The notes beneath the pieces were generated by a model, which did no database searches, was not told the DNA's origin, and saw only the letters and a program-made list of their open reading frames with translations. From positions 4,092,001-4,156,000 of the forward strand of contig NZ_JACHMM010000001.1 of the NCBI RefSeq assembly GCF_014204975.1: a stretch of 64,000 bases of DNA. Direction: 5' to 3'. Made by a program: the position numbers and the translations under genes. This stretch comes from Jiangella mangrovi (GTDB lineage Bacteria; Actinomycetota; Actinomycetes; Jiangellales; Jiangellaceae). Positions 56,426-64,000 of this stretch are shown one piece after another. Position 1 is the stretch's first letter; every line of letters starts with the position of its first letter.

Positions 56426-58234
56426 TCAGTCGAGCGAGTCGATCAGCTCCAGCAGCGCCTGCTCGAGCGCGGCCTGGCCGGCAGAGTCGTCGACTTCCCT
56501 GAGTGCGTGGTTCAGCTGAGCCACAGCCGCCCTGGTGTTCCCCTTGTCGGCCTGCTTCTCGGCCTGCTCGACAGCCTTTCGGACCCTGAGGGCGGTGTTG
56601 GCGTCGATGTCAGCGGCCCGGACGACCTGGTCGATGTTGGCCCGCACCACCGCGAAGCTCGGCGCCGCGACCAGCTCGGACATCAACTGGGAGTTGAACT
56701 GGTCCAGCTGCACCTCGGAGGCCGCCTCGATCTCGTTCGCGGTCAGGTGCTCGTTCGGCGTCAGCCCGTACGTGTCGAAGCCACGGGCGATCTCGGTGCC
56801 GTAGACGAAGCCGTTGTACCAGTAGGCCGACCACAAGCCGCCGAGGTTGAGCCCAGTGGGGTTCGGGGAGTTGATCGGGCCACGGTCGAAGTACGCGATC
56901 TCGACCGGGTTCGCGGTGTCGGTGAAGTCGACGACCGAGAGGCCGCCCTGGTACCAGGCCTGGACGTAGATGTCGCGGTTGGGCACGGGGATGACCGACG
57001 AGTTGTGCGCCACGCAGTTCTCCTGCGACGTCTGCACCGCCGGCATCTTGTAGTAGCTCGCGAACTCCATCTGCCCGTCGACGATGTCGAACAGTGCGTC
57101 GGCACCCCACTCCGGCCGGTCGGTCACCCGGCAGCGGGCGGTGGTGCCGCCACCCCACTCGTCGGTGAACATGACCTTGGTGCCGTCGTTGCTGAACTGG
57201 GCCGAGTGCCAGTAGGAGAAGTTCGGGTCGGCGACCGCGTCCAGGCGCACCGGGTTCACCGGGTCGGAGATGTCCAGCAGGATGCCGTTGCCCTGGCAGG
57301 CGCCGGCGAGCAGGCCGATCTCCGGGAACGCGGTGACGTCATGGCAGGTGTTGGTGTTGGGCAGCGGCGAGTAGGCCGTGCCGGACGGGTGCAGCGCGCC
57401 TTGAAGGGTGTTCTGCAGGCCGTTGAAGGCACCCGTGCCGGGATCGGTGAAGATCCGCGGCTGGCTGACGATCTCGGCGTCCTCGGGAGCGTCGAGCGGG
57501 ACCTTGATGACGTCGATGCGCCACTGCGTCGGGTTACCGGTGGTCACCGGGGCCTGAGTGAGCGCCGCGTTCTCGCACCCCGCCAGCTCGGCCGACGGGC
57601 GCACCCCTGCGGTGCCCGAGTTGTAGACGTAGATGTTGTCCGGGTCGTCCGGGTCGGTGACCAGCGTGTGGGTGTGCGAGCCGCGGCAGGTCTGCACGCC
57701 AGGCAGCTGGACCGGGTTGTCGAGGTCGCTGATGTCGAAGATGCGCACGCCGCGGAACCGCTCCGGGTTCACCGTGCCGGGTGCGCCCTGCGTGCCGCAG
57801 TCGATGCGCCCACGCGTCTCCTCGACCGAGAAGAAGAGCAGGTTGCCGAACACCGAGGGGTCACCCTGGCCGCCCGGGCAGACGAACGAGCTGCGCAGGA
57901 CCGGGTCGGCCGGATCGGAGATGTCGTAGATCTGGAAGCCGTTGAAGCCGCCGACGATCGCGTTGTCGCCGGTGAACGCCAGGTCTGAGTTGACGAACCC
58001 GAAGTTGCCCGGCGGTGCGTCGAACGGCGCCACCCGCGGGTCGTTGTCGAGCAGTTCGATGTTGCTGCTGGCTTCTGACCAGGGGAAGTACCCCGGCTCG
58101 AGGCCGACTCGAGGGTCCTCGTCCTGCGCGGAAGCCGCCGCGGGGAGAAGGCCGCCGAGCAGGACCATGGCCCCGATGACCGTGACGCCACGGCGTCTGA
58201 TGCGCGGTGTGCGCGTGGGAACTGCTGGCTTCAT
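56426..58234 (-). CDS. Secreted LVIVD-repeat beta-propeller protein
   Basis: About 602 residues. A signal peptide (VTVIGAMVLLGGLLPAAASAQ, about 17-37) precedes a beta-propeller made of LVIVD-type blades: FNGFQIYDISDPADPVL, FRGVRIFDISDLDNPVQL, GNGILLDISDPVNPVRL and GGLSVVDFTDTANPVEI. The C-terminal 120 residues are helical. Six or more Cys may form disulfides. Such proteins are exported and of unknown function; they often sit next to DUF305 proteins. It is divergent from the DUF305 gene, with a palindrome between them. The ATG is 58234 (a GTG at 58240 is possible). Confidence 0.9.
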   Translation of the reverse strand: MKPAVPTRTPRIRRRGVTVIGAMVLLGGLLPAAASAQDEDPRVGLEPGYFPWSEASSNIELLDNDPRVAPFDAPPGNFGFVNSDLAFTGDNAIVGGFNGFQIYDISDPADPVLRSSFVCPGGQGDPSVFGNLLFFSVEETRGRIDCGTQGAPGTVNPERFRGVRIFDISDLDNPVQLPGVQTCRGSHTHTLVTDPDDPDNIYVYNSGTAGVRPSAELAGCENAALTQAPVTTGNPTQWRIDVIKVPLDAPEDAEIVSQPRIFTDPGTGAFNGLQNTLQGALHPSGTAYSPLPNTNTCHDVTAFPEIGLLAGACQGNGILLDISDPVNPVRLDAVADPNFSYWHSAQFSNDGTKVMFTDEWGGGTTARCRVTDRPEWGADALFDIVDGQMEFASYYKMPAVQTSQENCVAHNSSVIPVPNRDIYVQAWYQGGLSVVDFTDTANPVEIAYFDRGPINSPNPTGLNLGGLWSAYWYNGFVYGTEIARGFDTYGLTPNEHLTANEIEAASEVQLDQFNSQLMSELVAAPSFAVVRANIDQVVRAADIDANTALRVRKAVEQAEKQADKGNTRAAVAQLNHALREVDDSAGQAALEQALLELIDSLD

Positions 58235-58281
58235 TGCCACGGGCTCTCCACCTCCGAGGGAACCGATCCGGCCCTATCCTT

Positions 58282-58300
58282 GTGGATGCTTACTATCCAC
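58282..58300. promoter_or_regulatory. Palindrome GTGGAT-N7-ATCCAC between the divergent LVIVD and DUF305 genes
   Basis: GTGGAT (58282-58287) and ATCCAC (58295-58300) are perfect inverted repeats 32 bp upstream of the DUF305 ATG and 48 bp from the LVIVD start. It is an operator candidate that would control both genes. Confidence 0.55.
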
Positions 58301-58331
58301 CCATTTCCGACATAAAGGGAGGTCGCCGCCG

Positions 58332-59018
58332 ATGTCGATCGCTCGTCGAACGCTCCTCGCCGTGCTGGCGGCCGGCGTCGTCGCGGGGTGTACGTCCGAC
58401 GACGAGGCGGACCCACCTCCGGTCGTCCAGCTCGGGCCGCCGGGCGAGACGGGCACACCACTCACGGACGGCGAGCTCGCCGGGCTGGACCAGCCCCAGT
58501 ACACCGATGCCGACGTCGCCTTCGTCCACGGCATGATCCAGCATCACGCGCAGGCGCTGGTCATGACCGACCTCGTCGCCGAACGCACCGGTAGCGACGA
58601 CCTCCCCCTGATGGCCGAGCGCATGGACGTCTCCCAGCGCGACGAGATCGCCATGCTCGAAGAGTGGCTGGAGAACCGGGGCGAGGACGTCCCCGACGCG
58701 TCCGGCGATCACGGCGAGCACGGTCAGCACGGTCAGCACGGTCAGCACGGCGAGGACGGCCAGTCGATGCCCGGCATGCTCACCGACGACGACCTGGCCC
58801 GGCTGGAGGCCGCGACCGGCCGGGACTTCGACGAGCTGTTCCTCCTGTACATGATCCGCCACCACGAGGGTGCGGTGCTCATGGTCAGTGAGCTGCTCTC
58901 CGGCGGTGAAGGCGGCCAGGAGTCGGCGCTGTTCCAGCTCGCCCAGCACATCGACTCCGACCAGAGCATCGAGATCGCCCGGATGAAGAGCCTGCTGGCA
59001 GAGATCGCCGCCTCTTAA
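58332..59018 (+). CDS. DUF305 lipoprotein with His-rich linker
   Basis: A 228-residue lipoprotein. RTLLAVLAAGVVAGC is the signal with a lipobox (VAGC, Cys at 20). Two DUF305 four-helix halves follow, with metal-type motifs FVHGMIQHHAQALVMTDL and LLYMIRHHEGAVLMVSELL. Between them is a His-rich linker (DHGEHGQHGQHGQHGEDG). The H-H-x2-A/E-x3-M pattern is seen in copper-binding DUF305 proteins such as CopM, so metal binding is likely. AGGGAGG precedes the ATG by about 10 nt. It is divergent from the LVIVD gene. Confidence 0.92.
   Translation: MSIARRTLLAVLAAGVVAGCTSDDEADPPPVVQLGPPGETGTPLTDGELAGLDQPQYTDADVAFVHGMIQHHAQALVMTDLVAERTGSDDLPLMAERMDVSQRDEIAMLEEWLENRGEDVPDASGDHGEHGQHGQHGQHGEDGQSMPGMLTDDDLARLEAATGRDFDELFLLYMIRHHEGAVLMVSELLSGGEGGQESALFQLAQHIDSDQSIEIARMKSLLAEIAAS
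58721..58747 (+). repeat. Three tandem 9-bp repeats in the His-rich linker
   Basis: CGGTCAGCA occurs three times in tandem at 58721-58747. The repeats encode the repeated Gly-Gln-His unit of the metal-binding linker, so slippage would change the number of His residues. Confidence 0.8.
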
Positions 59019-59037
59019 GGGCTCGTGAGTGACCGAA

Positions 59038-59526
59038 CTACTCCCCCACGACGGCGGCGGGGAGGACGGAGTCCTTCAGGCGGCCGTCGGGGTCGTAGAC
59101 CGCGCACATGACGGCGCGGTCGCCGTCGGCCCAGGTCTCGGCGGTGGGGAGGATCGGGTAGTAGTCGAGGCCGGACTCGTCCTGGCTGGTCCACTGCTGC
59201 TCGAAGCCCTTGCCGCACTCGTCCCAGCCGAGTTTCGCGACGGCGTCACGGTCCCACGGGGCGTCGGGGGCGTGCACGAACATGAACGACTGGTTGTCGG
59301 CGCCGTCGACGCACGGGGTGTAGACGACGACGTCCTCGCCGGCGAAGTCGGAGTACTCGGGGTCGGAGAAGCACTCCGTGACCTCGATGTCCAGCAGGCC
59401 CGTGACGCCGGCGTCGATGAACGTGTCGTCCTTGTGGACCGACCCGCCGCACCCGGACGCCGTCAGCGCGATCAGGGCGAGACCGGCGGCCGCGAGCAGG
59501 CGGCGGCCGGCGACAGAGACGGGCAC
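59038..59526 (-). CDS. Septum-formation-like lipoprotein
   Basis: A 162-residue lipoprotein (LLAAAGLALIALTASGCGGS, lipobox Cys near 26). The mature domain has pairs of Cys: VTECFSDPEYS, VVVYTPCVDGADNQS, KLGWDECGKGFEQQW and DRAVMCAVYDPDGRL. The C-F-D...V-x-C...H/N-E pattern and the late Y-P-x2-P-x2-E-TW-x2-GDR-x2-MC block resemble the septum-formation domain found in actinobacterial envelope proteins. The function is not known in detail. It converges on the DUF305 gene (19-bp gap). Confidence 0.8.
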   Translation of the reverse strand: MPVSVAGRRLLAAAGLALIALTASGCGGSVHKDDTFIDAGVTGLLDIEVTECFSDPEYSDFAGEDVVVYTPCVDGADNQSFMFVHAPDAPWDRDAVAKLGWDECGKGFEQQWTSQDESGLDYYPILPTAETWADGDRAVMCAVYDPDGRLKDSVLPAAVVGE

Positions 59527-59651
59527 GGCCGGATCGTAGGCACCCGCGGATGAACGACGTCTGTCCGGCAGGTGCCCCCGAACCCTCCCGATGATGGCCG
59601 TTCGCCGTCAGGACGCGCGACACCGTCGCATCAAGAGAATCGTTTTCAGGT

Positions 59652-59684
59652 GTTCATCGCGGGGTCAACGTGCCGTGAACTGGC
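59652..59684 (+). promoter_or_regulatory. PHO-box-like 11-bp direct repeats upstream of the phosphatase
   Basis: GTTCATCGCGG (59652-59662) and GGTCAACGTGC (59663-59673) are contiguous 11-nt units with G(T/G)TCA at the same offset. A third, weaker unit (CGTGAACTGGC) follows at 59674-59684. Streptomyces PhoP boxes are 11-nt direct repeats of G(G/T)TCA-type units. The site lies about 96 bp before the start of a secreted phosphatase gene. Confidence 0.6.
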
Positions 59685-59779
59685 CGTCCTCGCCGCGACC
59701 GGCAGATCTGGATGAATCGGGCAGACTGCCGCGCGACCTGCCCGGCAGCGTTCTCGAGTGTCCTGGGAGGAGACTCAAC

Positions 59780-61453
59780 GTGAGTGACGTGAGCAAGCGC
59801 GGGCCGTTCCGGTCCCGTCGCGCGGCCGGTGCCGCGGTCGGCGCGGCGCTGCTCGGTGGCGGCCTGATCGCCGTCCCCGCAGCGGTCGGTGCCGACAGCG
59901 AGCCCCCGGTCAAGGTTCCGGCGGCGGAGATCTACGAGCCGTCGGGCGTGCCGGACCGCATCATCCTGGTCCCGACCTCGACCCCTGCGACGTCGCAGAA
60001 GGTGTCGTGGCGGTCCGAGGTCGGCGGCGAGTACGCGCAGGCCCAGATCGTCGAGGCGCCCGTCGCCCTCGGCCAGGTCGCCCCGGCCGCCTCGCTGAAG
60101 ACCGTGAACGCCAGCTCGACCAACCCGGTCAACACCACGCTGGGCTACGCGTCGGTCTACCACCAGGTGGAGTTCACCGGCCTGCAGCCGAACACCCGCT
60201 ACACCTACCGGGTGGGCGACGGCGTCAACTGGAGCGAGTGGATCGACTTCACCACCGCAGCGGCGGAGTTCGAGCCCTTCTCGTTCATCTACTACGGCGA
60301 CATGCAGAACTACATCGACACCGCCGGTCCCCGCGTGTTCCGCCAGGCCTTCGCCGACCGCCCGGAGGCGAAGGTCATCGTCAACGCCGGTGACCTCATC
60401 GACTCGGCGAACAGCGAAGAGCAGTGGGGCCAGTGGCACGCCGCCGACGGCTTCATCAACAGCCAGGTCAACAACATCTCGATCACCGGCAACCACGAGT
60501 ACAGCGGTGGTCAGCTGTCGACGTTCTGGCAGCCGCAGTTCCCGTTCCCCACGAACGGCCCGGACTTCGGTGACGACGCCACGAACGCCGCCCTGCGCAA
60601 CACCATCTACTCGGTGGACTACCAGGGTGTGCGCTTCATCGGCCTGAACAGCAACGTCCAGAGCCTCGCCCCGATCATGGCCGCGCAGACCGCGTGGCTG
60701 GAGGAGCAGCTCGCCGACAACCCGAACAAGTGGACGGTCGTCACGTTCCACCACCCGGTCTACTCCGTCGCGTCCGGCCGGAACAACCCGACCGTCCGCG
60801 CGCAGTGGGGCCCGCTGTTCGAGGAGTACGGCGTGGACCTGGTCCTGCAGGGCCACGACCACACCTACGGCCGCGGCAGCGTGACGTCGTCGCGCAAGTC
60901 GGTGACCGTGCACGACAGCACCGTCTACGCGACCTCGGTCTCCGGCGGCAAGATGTACGACGCCGTCGACACCAACTGGACGCAGAACGGCGCCGACCAG
61001 ATGTCCGTCGGCGAGGACATGCAGCTCTACCAGATGATCGACGTCACGGCCGACAGCATCACCTACGAGGCCCGCTACGCCAACGGTGAGCACCACGACG
61101 GCGTCACCATCCGCAAGAACGACGCGGGTGAGCGCACCGTCCAGGAGATCCGCACGCCGGAGAACACCGTCGGCGAGCAGGTCGCGGTCGACGTGCAGAA
61201 CGTGGACTTCAAGGGCACGGTCAACGTCTCGGCGTGGGGCTACGACCCGGGCGAGACGGTGAACGTCTACGTCCGCAATGTCGAGCGCGGCCAGGACGTC
61301 CTGGTCGGCGAGGTCACGGCCGACGAGCTCGGCCGCATCCTCGAGACGCCGGTGCGGTTCCCGTCGTCGGCCAAGAAGCTGAGCACGCAGGTCGTGTACC
61401 TCGAGAGCGTGAACCAGCAGATCACCAGCCCGGAGATCACCGTCAACCGCTGA
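59780..61453 (+). CDS. Secreted purple-acid-phosphatase-like metallophosphoesterase
   Basis: A 557-residue exported enzyme. The signal peptide is RAAGAAVGAALLGGGLIAVPAA (about 14-36). A fibronectin-like PAP N-terminal domain spans about 50-165 (LQPNTRYTYRVGDG). The metal-binding blocks are YYGDMQNY, VIVNAGDLIDSAN, ISITGNHEYSGG, VTFHHPVYS and VLQGHDHTYGRG. A 75-residue C-terminal domain follows (QVAVDVQNVDFKGTVNVSAWGYDPGETVNVYV). It would release phosphate from organic esters outside the cell. The GTG start at 59780 has GGGAGG upstream. The PHO-box-like repeat suggests phosphate control. Confidence 0.93.
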   Translation: MSDVSKRGPFRSRRAAGAAVGAALLGGGLIAVPAAVGADSEPPVKVPAAEIYEPSGVPDRIILVPTSTPATSQKVSWRSEVGGEYAQAQIVEAPVALGQVAPAASLKTVNASSTNPVNTTLGYASVYHQVEFTGLQPNTRYTYRVGDGVNWSEWIDFTTAAAEFEPFSFIYYGDMQNYIDTAGPRVFRQAFADRPEAKVIVNAGDLIDSANSEEQWGQWHAADGFINSQVNNISITGNHEYSGGQLSTFWQPQFPFPTNGPDFGDDATNAALRNTIYSVDYQGVRFIGLNSNVQSLAPIMAAQTAWLEEQLADNPNKWTVVTFHHPVYSVASGRNNPTVRAQWGPLFEEYGVDLVLQGHDHTYGRGSVTSSRKSVTVHDSTVYATSVSGGKMYDAVDTNWTQNGADQMSVGEDMQLYQMIDVTADSITYEARYANGEHHDGVTIRKNDAGERTVQEIRTPENTVGEQVAVDVQNVDFKGTVNVSAWGYDPGETVNVYVRNVERGQDVLVGEVTADELGRILETPVRFPSSAKKLSTQVVYLESVNQQITSPEITVNR

Positions 61454-61488
61454 CCCGCGGCTGACGGAACACGCACCACACGAACAGA

Positions 61489-61519
61489 GGCGGGCCGTCC
61501 CGGGAAGGGACGGCCCGCC
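61489..61519. terminator. Perfect 13-bp bidirectional terminator
   Basis: GGCGGGCCGTCCC (61489-61501) pairs with 61507-61519 around GGGAA. Flanking AACAGA and TCTGTT (GT bulge) extend the stem and give a partial T-tract on the plus strand. It lies between the convergent phosphatase (stop 61453) and peptidase (stop 61542) genes. Confidence 0.88.
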
Positions 61520-61541
61520 GTTCTGTTGCGTGTGAGTGTCG

Positions 61542-63710
61542 TCAGCCCTTGCCGACGTCGGACTGCGCGGCCGTGCGGACGAGCGCGCCGCGCTCCCGGC
61601 CGCTGATCAGCCCGGCCGCGACGAGCTGGTCGCCCAGCTCGGTCGTGTGCCGGACGAAGTCACCGTGGTTCGGCCAGTCCTCGCCGTCGAGGACGTGGTC
61701 GTTGACGGTGCAGGTGCCGGCCAGGCCGGCGTTCGGGACGCCGGTGTCGACGCCGTCGATGACGACGGTGCCGCGGGTGTCCTCGGCGCCGCAGATCGGC
61801 AGCGCCAGCGGGCCGCCGACGACCGGCAGGTTCACCGTGGTGCCCTCGAGGTCCACCGACAGCTCGGTGCCCGGCTGCGGGCGCAGCGTGAACTCCGCGT
61901 CGCTCGACCAGATCATCAGCCCGATCTGCGAGCCGGCCGGGATGACCTGGTCGTCCGGCTGCAGCGGGAACGTCACGTCGACGAACTGCCCGGGCGTGAT
62001 CGGCTTCTCGTCGCGGATCGAGTCACGGTTGAGCGGGTCGGCCCAGCCGCGGGTGATGATGCTGGTCGTCGTGCCGCGGGTCGAGCCGGTGCAGGTACTG
62101 GAACTCGTCCACGGCAGCTTCACCAGCGCGACGGACAGGTTCGCCCGCGCCTTCGAGGCCGCCATGCGCACCGTCACCTCCGTCGTGCCGGAGAGGTGCA
62201 CGTTCTCGGTCAGCGTCGGCGTCGTGTAGAGCAGCCGCTCGGCCGACGGCACCGTCGCCAGCAGGCCCGCGTTGCAGGCGTTGGCGCCGCCGTCGATCAG
62301 CGTCTCGGTGGCGTCGTCGCCCAGTGCCAGCGAGGAGAATCCGCCCGCCGTCGCGCCGCCGGACTGCAGGTTCAGCGTCACCGGCGCCGCGTCCGCGTTC
62401 GGGTACTCGGTGTACGCGGTCAGCGTGCTGCCGCCGAGCTCGTTGCGGACGATGTGCGCGGTGTTCGTGTCGTCCTCGATGCCGTTGTCCTGGCCGTAGA
62501 GGTACTGCGAGAACCAGCGGTTCATCATGTCGGTGGGCGGGTTGCCGCCGTGCCCGCCCTGGTGGAAGTACTCCTGGACGGTGAGGCCCTTCGCCTCCAG
62601 CGCCTCGGAGATGCGGACGCTGTGCTCGGGCACGACGTTCCAGTCGTTGAACGCGTGCGCCATCAGCGTGGCGGCGTGCATGTCGTCGAGCTGGTTGAGG
62701 TAGTCGCGGCCGGCCCAGAAGTCGTTGTAGTCGCCGGTGACGCGGTCGTGCTCGGCCTGCATCATGGCGCGGACGGTGTCGCGGCAGTACTGCCGCTTCT
62801 CCAGGTCGCCGCTGTTGATGTAGTCGAAGAGGAAGTCGATGTCCTCGCCGACCCAGCCGCCCGGGTTCCGCACCAGGCCGTTGGACCGGTAGTAGTGGTA
62901 GTACGACGTGTTCGGCGCGACCGGGATGATCACCTCGAGGCCCTCGACGCCGGTGGTCGCGGCGGCGAGCGGGAGCGTGCCGTTGTAGGACGTGCCGGTC
63001 ATGCCGACCTTGCCCGTCGACCAGTCCGCCAGCACCTCCTCGTCACCGTCGACACTCGTGAAGCCGCGCGCGCGGCCGTTCAGCCAGTCCACGACCGCCT
63101 TCGGCGCCAGCGACTCGTTCGGCGCGCCCACCGTCGGGCAGCCCTCGGAGAGGCCGCTGCCGGGCGACTCGGAGTGCACGACGGCGAAGCCGCGCGGCAC
63201 CCACGTGTTGACCTGGCTGGTGGAGATCCGCGGGCTCGTGCTGCCCGGTGCCCGAGGGCCCTCGTTGGTCGGGACCTCCGGCGGCAGCTTCTCCGGCGAG
63301 AGCCGCTGCGGCGGCACTGCGCCCAGCTCGTGGAACACGTTCCAGAGGAACCGGGAGTTCGTGTTCGCCGTGCCCGAGTAGTACGGGCTGGACTCGTAGA
63401 CCACCGGGACGTCGAGACCCTCGGACTCGGTCTCGGCCGGCCGGGTGACGTCGACGTGCATGCGGTCGAGCTTGCCGTCGCCGTCGGTGTCGAACTCCGT
63501 CTCGACCCAGAGCTCCTGCTGGATGAACGGTCCGGTGAAGACCGGCTGGGCGAGCCCGTCCACGAATGTCGGCTCGGCGGGCGCGGGGGCGGGTGCCGGC
63601 GCAGGGGCGGCGTTGGCCGCCGCCCCGTGGGCTGTGAGCAGTGCGGCGGTACAGACGCCGGCGGCGGCGAGTGCCGCGCCGGCTCTGGTCCGGGTTCCGC
63701 GCAGGGCCAT
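61542..63710 (-). CDS. Secreted CocE/NonD-type Xaa-Pro dipeptidyl-peptidase
   Basis: A 722-residue exported hydrolase. The signal peptide (AGAALAAAGVCTAALLTAHGAAA) is followed by an Ala/Pro linker (PAPAPAPAPAEP). The CocE/NonD fold shows VDVTRPAETE, VVYESSPYYSGTANTN, RGFAVVHSESPGSGLSEGC (oxyanion side), the nucleophile in VGMTGTSYNGTLPLAAATT, the Asp region AHAFNDWNVVPEHSV and the late His in YFHQGGHGGNPP. A C-terminal jelly-roll domain follows. It removes N-terminal Xaa-Pro dipeptides from peptides outside the cell. The ATG is 63710; the frame extends upstream without a better start. Confidence 0.93.
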   Translation of the reverse strand: MALRGTRTRAGAALAAAGVCTAALLTAHGAAANAAPAPAPAPAPAEPTFVDGLAQPVFTGPFIQQELWVETEFDTDGDGKLDRMHVDVTRPAETESEGLDVPVVYESSPYYSGTANTNSRFLWNVFHELGAVPPQRLSPEKLPPEVPTNEGPRAPGSTSPRISTSQVNTWVPRGFAVVHSESPGSGLSEGCPTVGAPNESLAPKAVVDWLNGRARGFTSVDGDEEVLADWSTGKVGMTGTSYNGTLPLAAATTGVEGLEVIIPVAPNTSYYHYYRSNGLVRNPGGWVGEDIDFLFDYINSGDLEKRQYCRDTVRAMMQAEHDRVTGDYNDFWAGRDYLNQLDDMHAATLMAHAFNDWNVVPEHSVRISEALEAKGLTVQEYFHQGGHGGNPPTDMMNRWFSQYLYGQDNGIEDDTNTAHIVRNELGGSTLTAYTEYPNADAAPVTLNLQSGGATAGGFSSLALGDDATETLIDGGANACNAGLLATVPSAERLLYTTPTLTENVHLSGTTEVTVRMAASKARANLSVALVKLPWTSSSTCTGSTRGTTTSIITRGWADPLNRDSIRDEKPITPGQFVDVTFPLQPDDQVIPAGSQIGLMIWSSDAEFTLRPQPGTELSVDLEGTTVNLPVVGGPLALPICGAEDTRGTVVIDGVDTGVPNAGLAGTCTVNDHVLDGEDWPNHGDFVRHTTELGDQLVAAGLISGRERGALVRTAAQSDVGKG

Positions 63711-63831
63711 GAGCGGTCCTTCCTCGAAGAGCGGGAATCCTCGGAACCTAGTGGGGCGCCAGTGCAATGTCATCCGACACCTGTCGCATGACAAGCGAGG
63801 TCAACGCGACAGAAGGTGGACGCCGTCAGCG

Positions 63832-64000
63832 TCAGTGAGCGCGGAACCAGCGGTGCCCGTACGGCTCCAGCTCGAGGTCCTCGCCGGGGACGGCGTCGTC
63901 GGCGCCGAACAGGTCGGTCAGCCGTTCCCAGCCGTCGTCGCCGGGGAGCTTCACGGACGCCGTCCTGCCAGAGAGGTTGTGTACGGCGACGATGGTGCGG
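63832..64000 (-). CDS. GH13 alpha-amylase-family enzyme, C-terminus (cut by window edge)
   Basis: The last 56 residues are visible and end at a TGA at 63834. RTIVAVHNLSGRTASVKLPG is the C-terminal beta domain of GH13 enzymes, followed by LTDLFGADDAVP and the end LEPYGHRWFRAH. That EPYG-x-RWFR ending is common in trehalose synthase and alpha-glucosidase-type GH13 proteins of actinobacteria. The catalytic barrel is to the right of the window, so the exact activity is open. Confidence 0.82.
   Translation of the reverse strand, partial: RTIVAVHNLSGRTASVKLPGDDGWERLTDLFGADDAVPGEDLELEPYGHRWFRAH

Overview
The window is about 72% G+C with very dense, short-spaced genes, many GTG starts, a Ku end-joining protein, an F420-type luciferase-like oxidoreductase, a 13E12-type DUF222/HNH gene, an ECF42 sigma factor paired with a DGPF protein, and an actinobacterial-order gas vesicle cluster. 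This points to a filamentous or soil actinomycete (Actinomycetota). A Jiangella-like genome fits, but the genus cannot be proved from sequence alone. No rRNA, tRNA, CRISPR array, transposase or prophage module was found.

Layout. 1-6 kb: start of uppP (cut by the edge), F420-type oxidoreductase, aldo/keto reductase, DUF5703 protein, a sortase-anchored surface protein and an M20 peptidase. 6-10.6 kb: a YqeB-family protein, an ABC-2 exporter, and a divergent histidine kinase/response regulator pair that probably controls it. 10.6-22.9 kb: acetyltransferase, two small proteins, an MMPL exporter, two unknown membrane proteins, a second two-component pair, a GH1 beta-glucosidase, a sigma factor with a membrane partner, and a TAP-like hydrolase. 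23-34.6 kb: DUF222/HNH protein, ArsR-type regulator beside a Tat protein, a large XRE-NB-ARC-TPR (STAND) regulator, secreted nuclease/phosphatase, cysteine dioxygenase plus rhodanese, TetR/VOC pair, HAD-IG nucleotidase. 34.6-35.2 kb: an A+T-richer island holding a 27-residue peptide gene with its own terminator, then a leader peptide and hairpin ahead of a frameshifted methionyl-tRNA synthetase-like gene.

36.8-49 kb: a two-gene cation/proton antiporter whose pump carries a C-terminal UBP zinc finger; LysE and AzlCD exporters, the latter beside an XRE-cupin regulator with clear operators; the DGPF-ECF42 pair; a YkgJ/pentapeptide fusion divergent from a dienelactone hydrolase; Ku. 49-54.5 kb: an eight-gene gvp cluster (A-F-G-O-J-L-S-K) preceded by an SRPBCC protein with an acidic repetitive tail and a histone-H1-like basic-tailed protein. 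54.6-64 kb: hydrolase remnant, epoxide hydrolase, LVIVD/DUF305 divergent pair, a metallophosphatase behind a PHO-box-like repeat, a CocE-type dipeptidyl-peptidase and the end of a GH13 enzyme.

The least explained items are: a 95-nt element present twice with no gaps (44055-44149 and 54601-54695), 62 of 95 positions identical by hand count, with two conserved hairpins and compensatory changes, each copy next to a truncated gene; the 27-residue peptide gene; and the leader/hairpin ahead of the broken tRNA synthetase. Many genes have a -10-like hexamer 6-8 nt before the start codon, which suggests leaderless transcripts; I used this to choose several starts.
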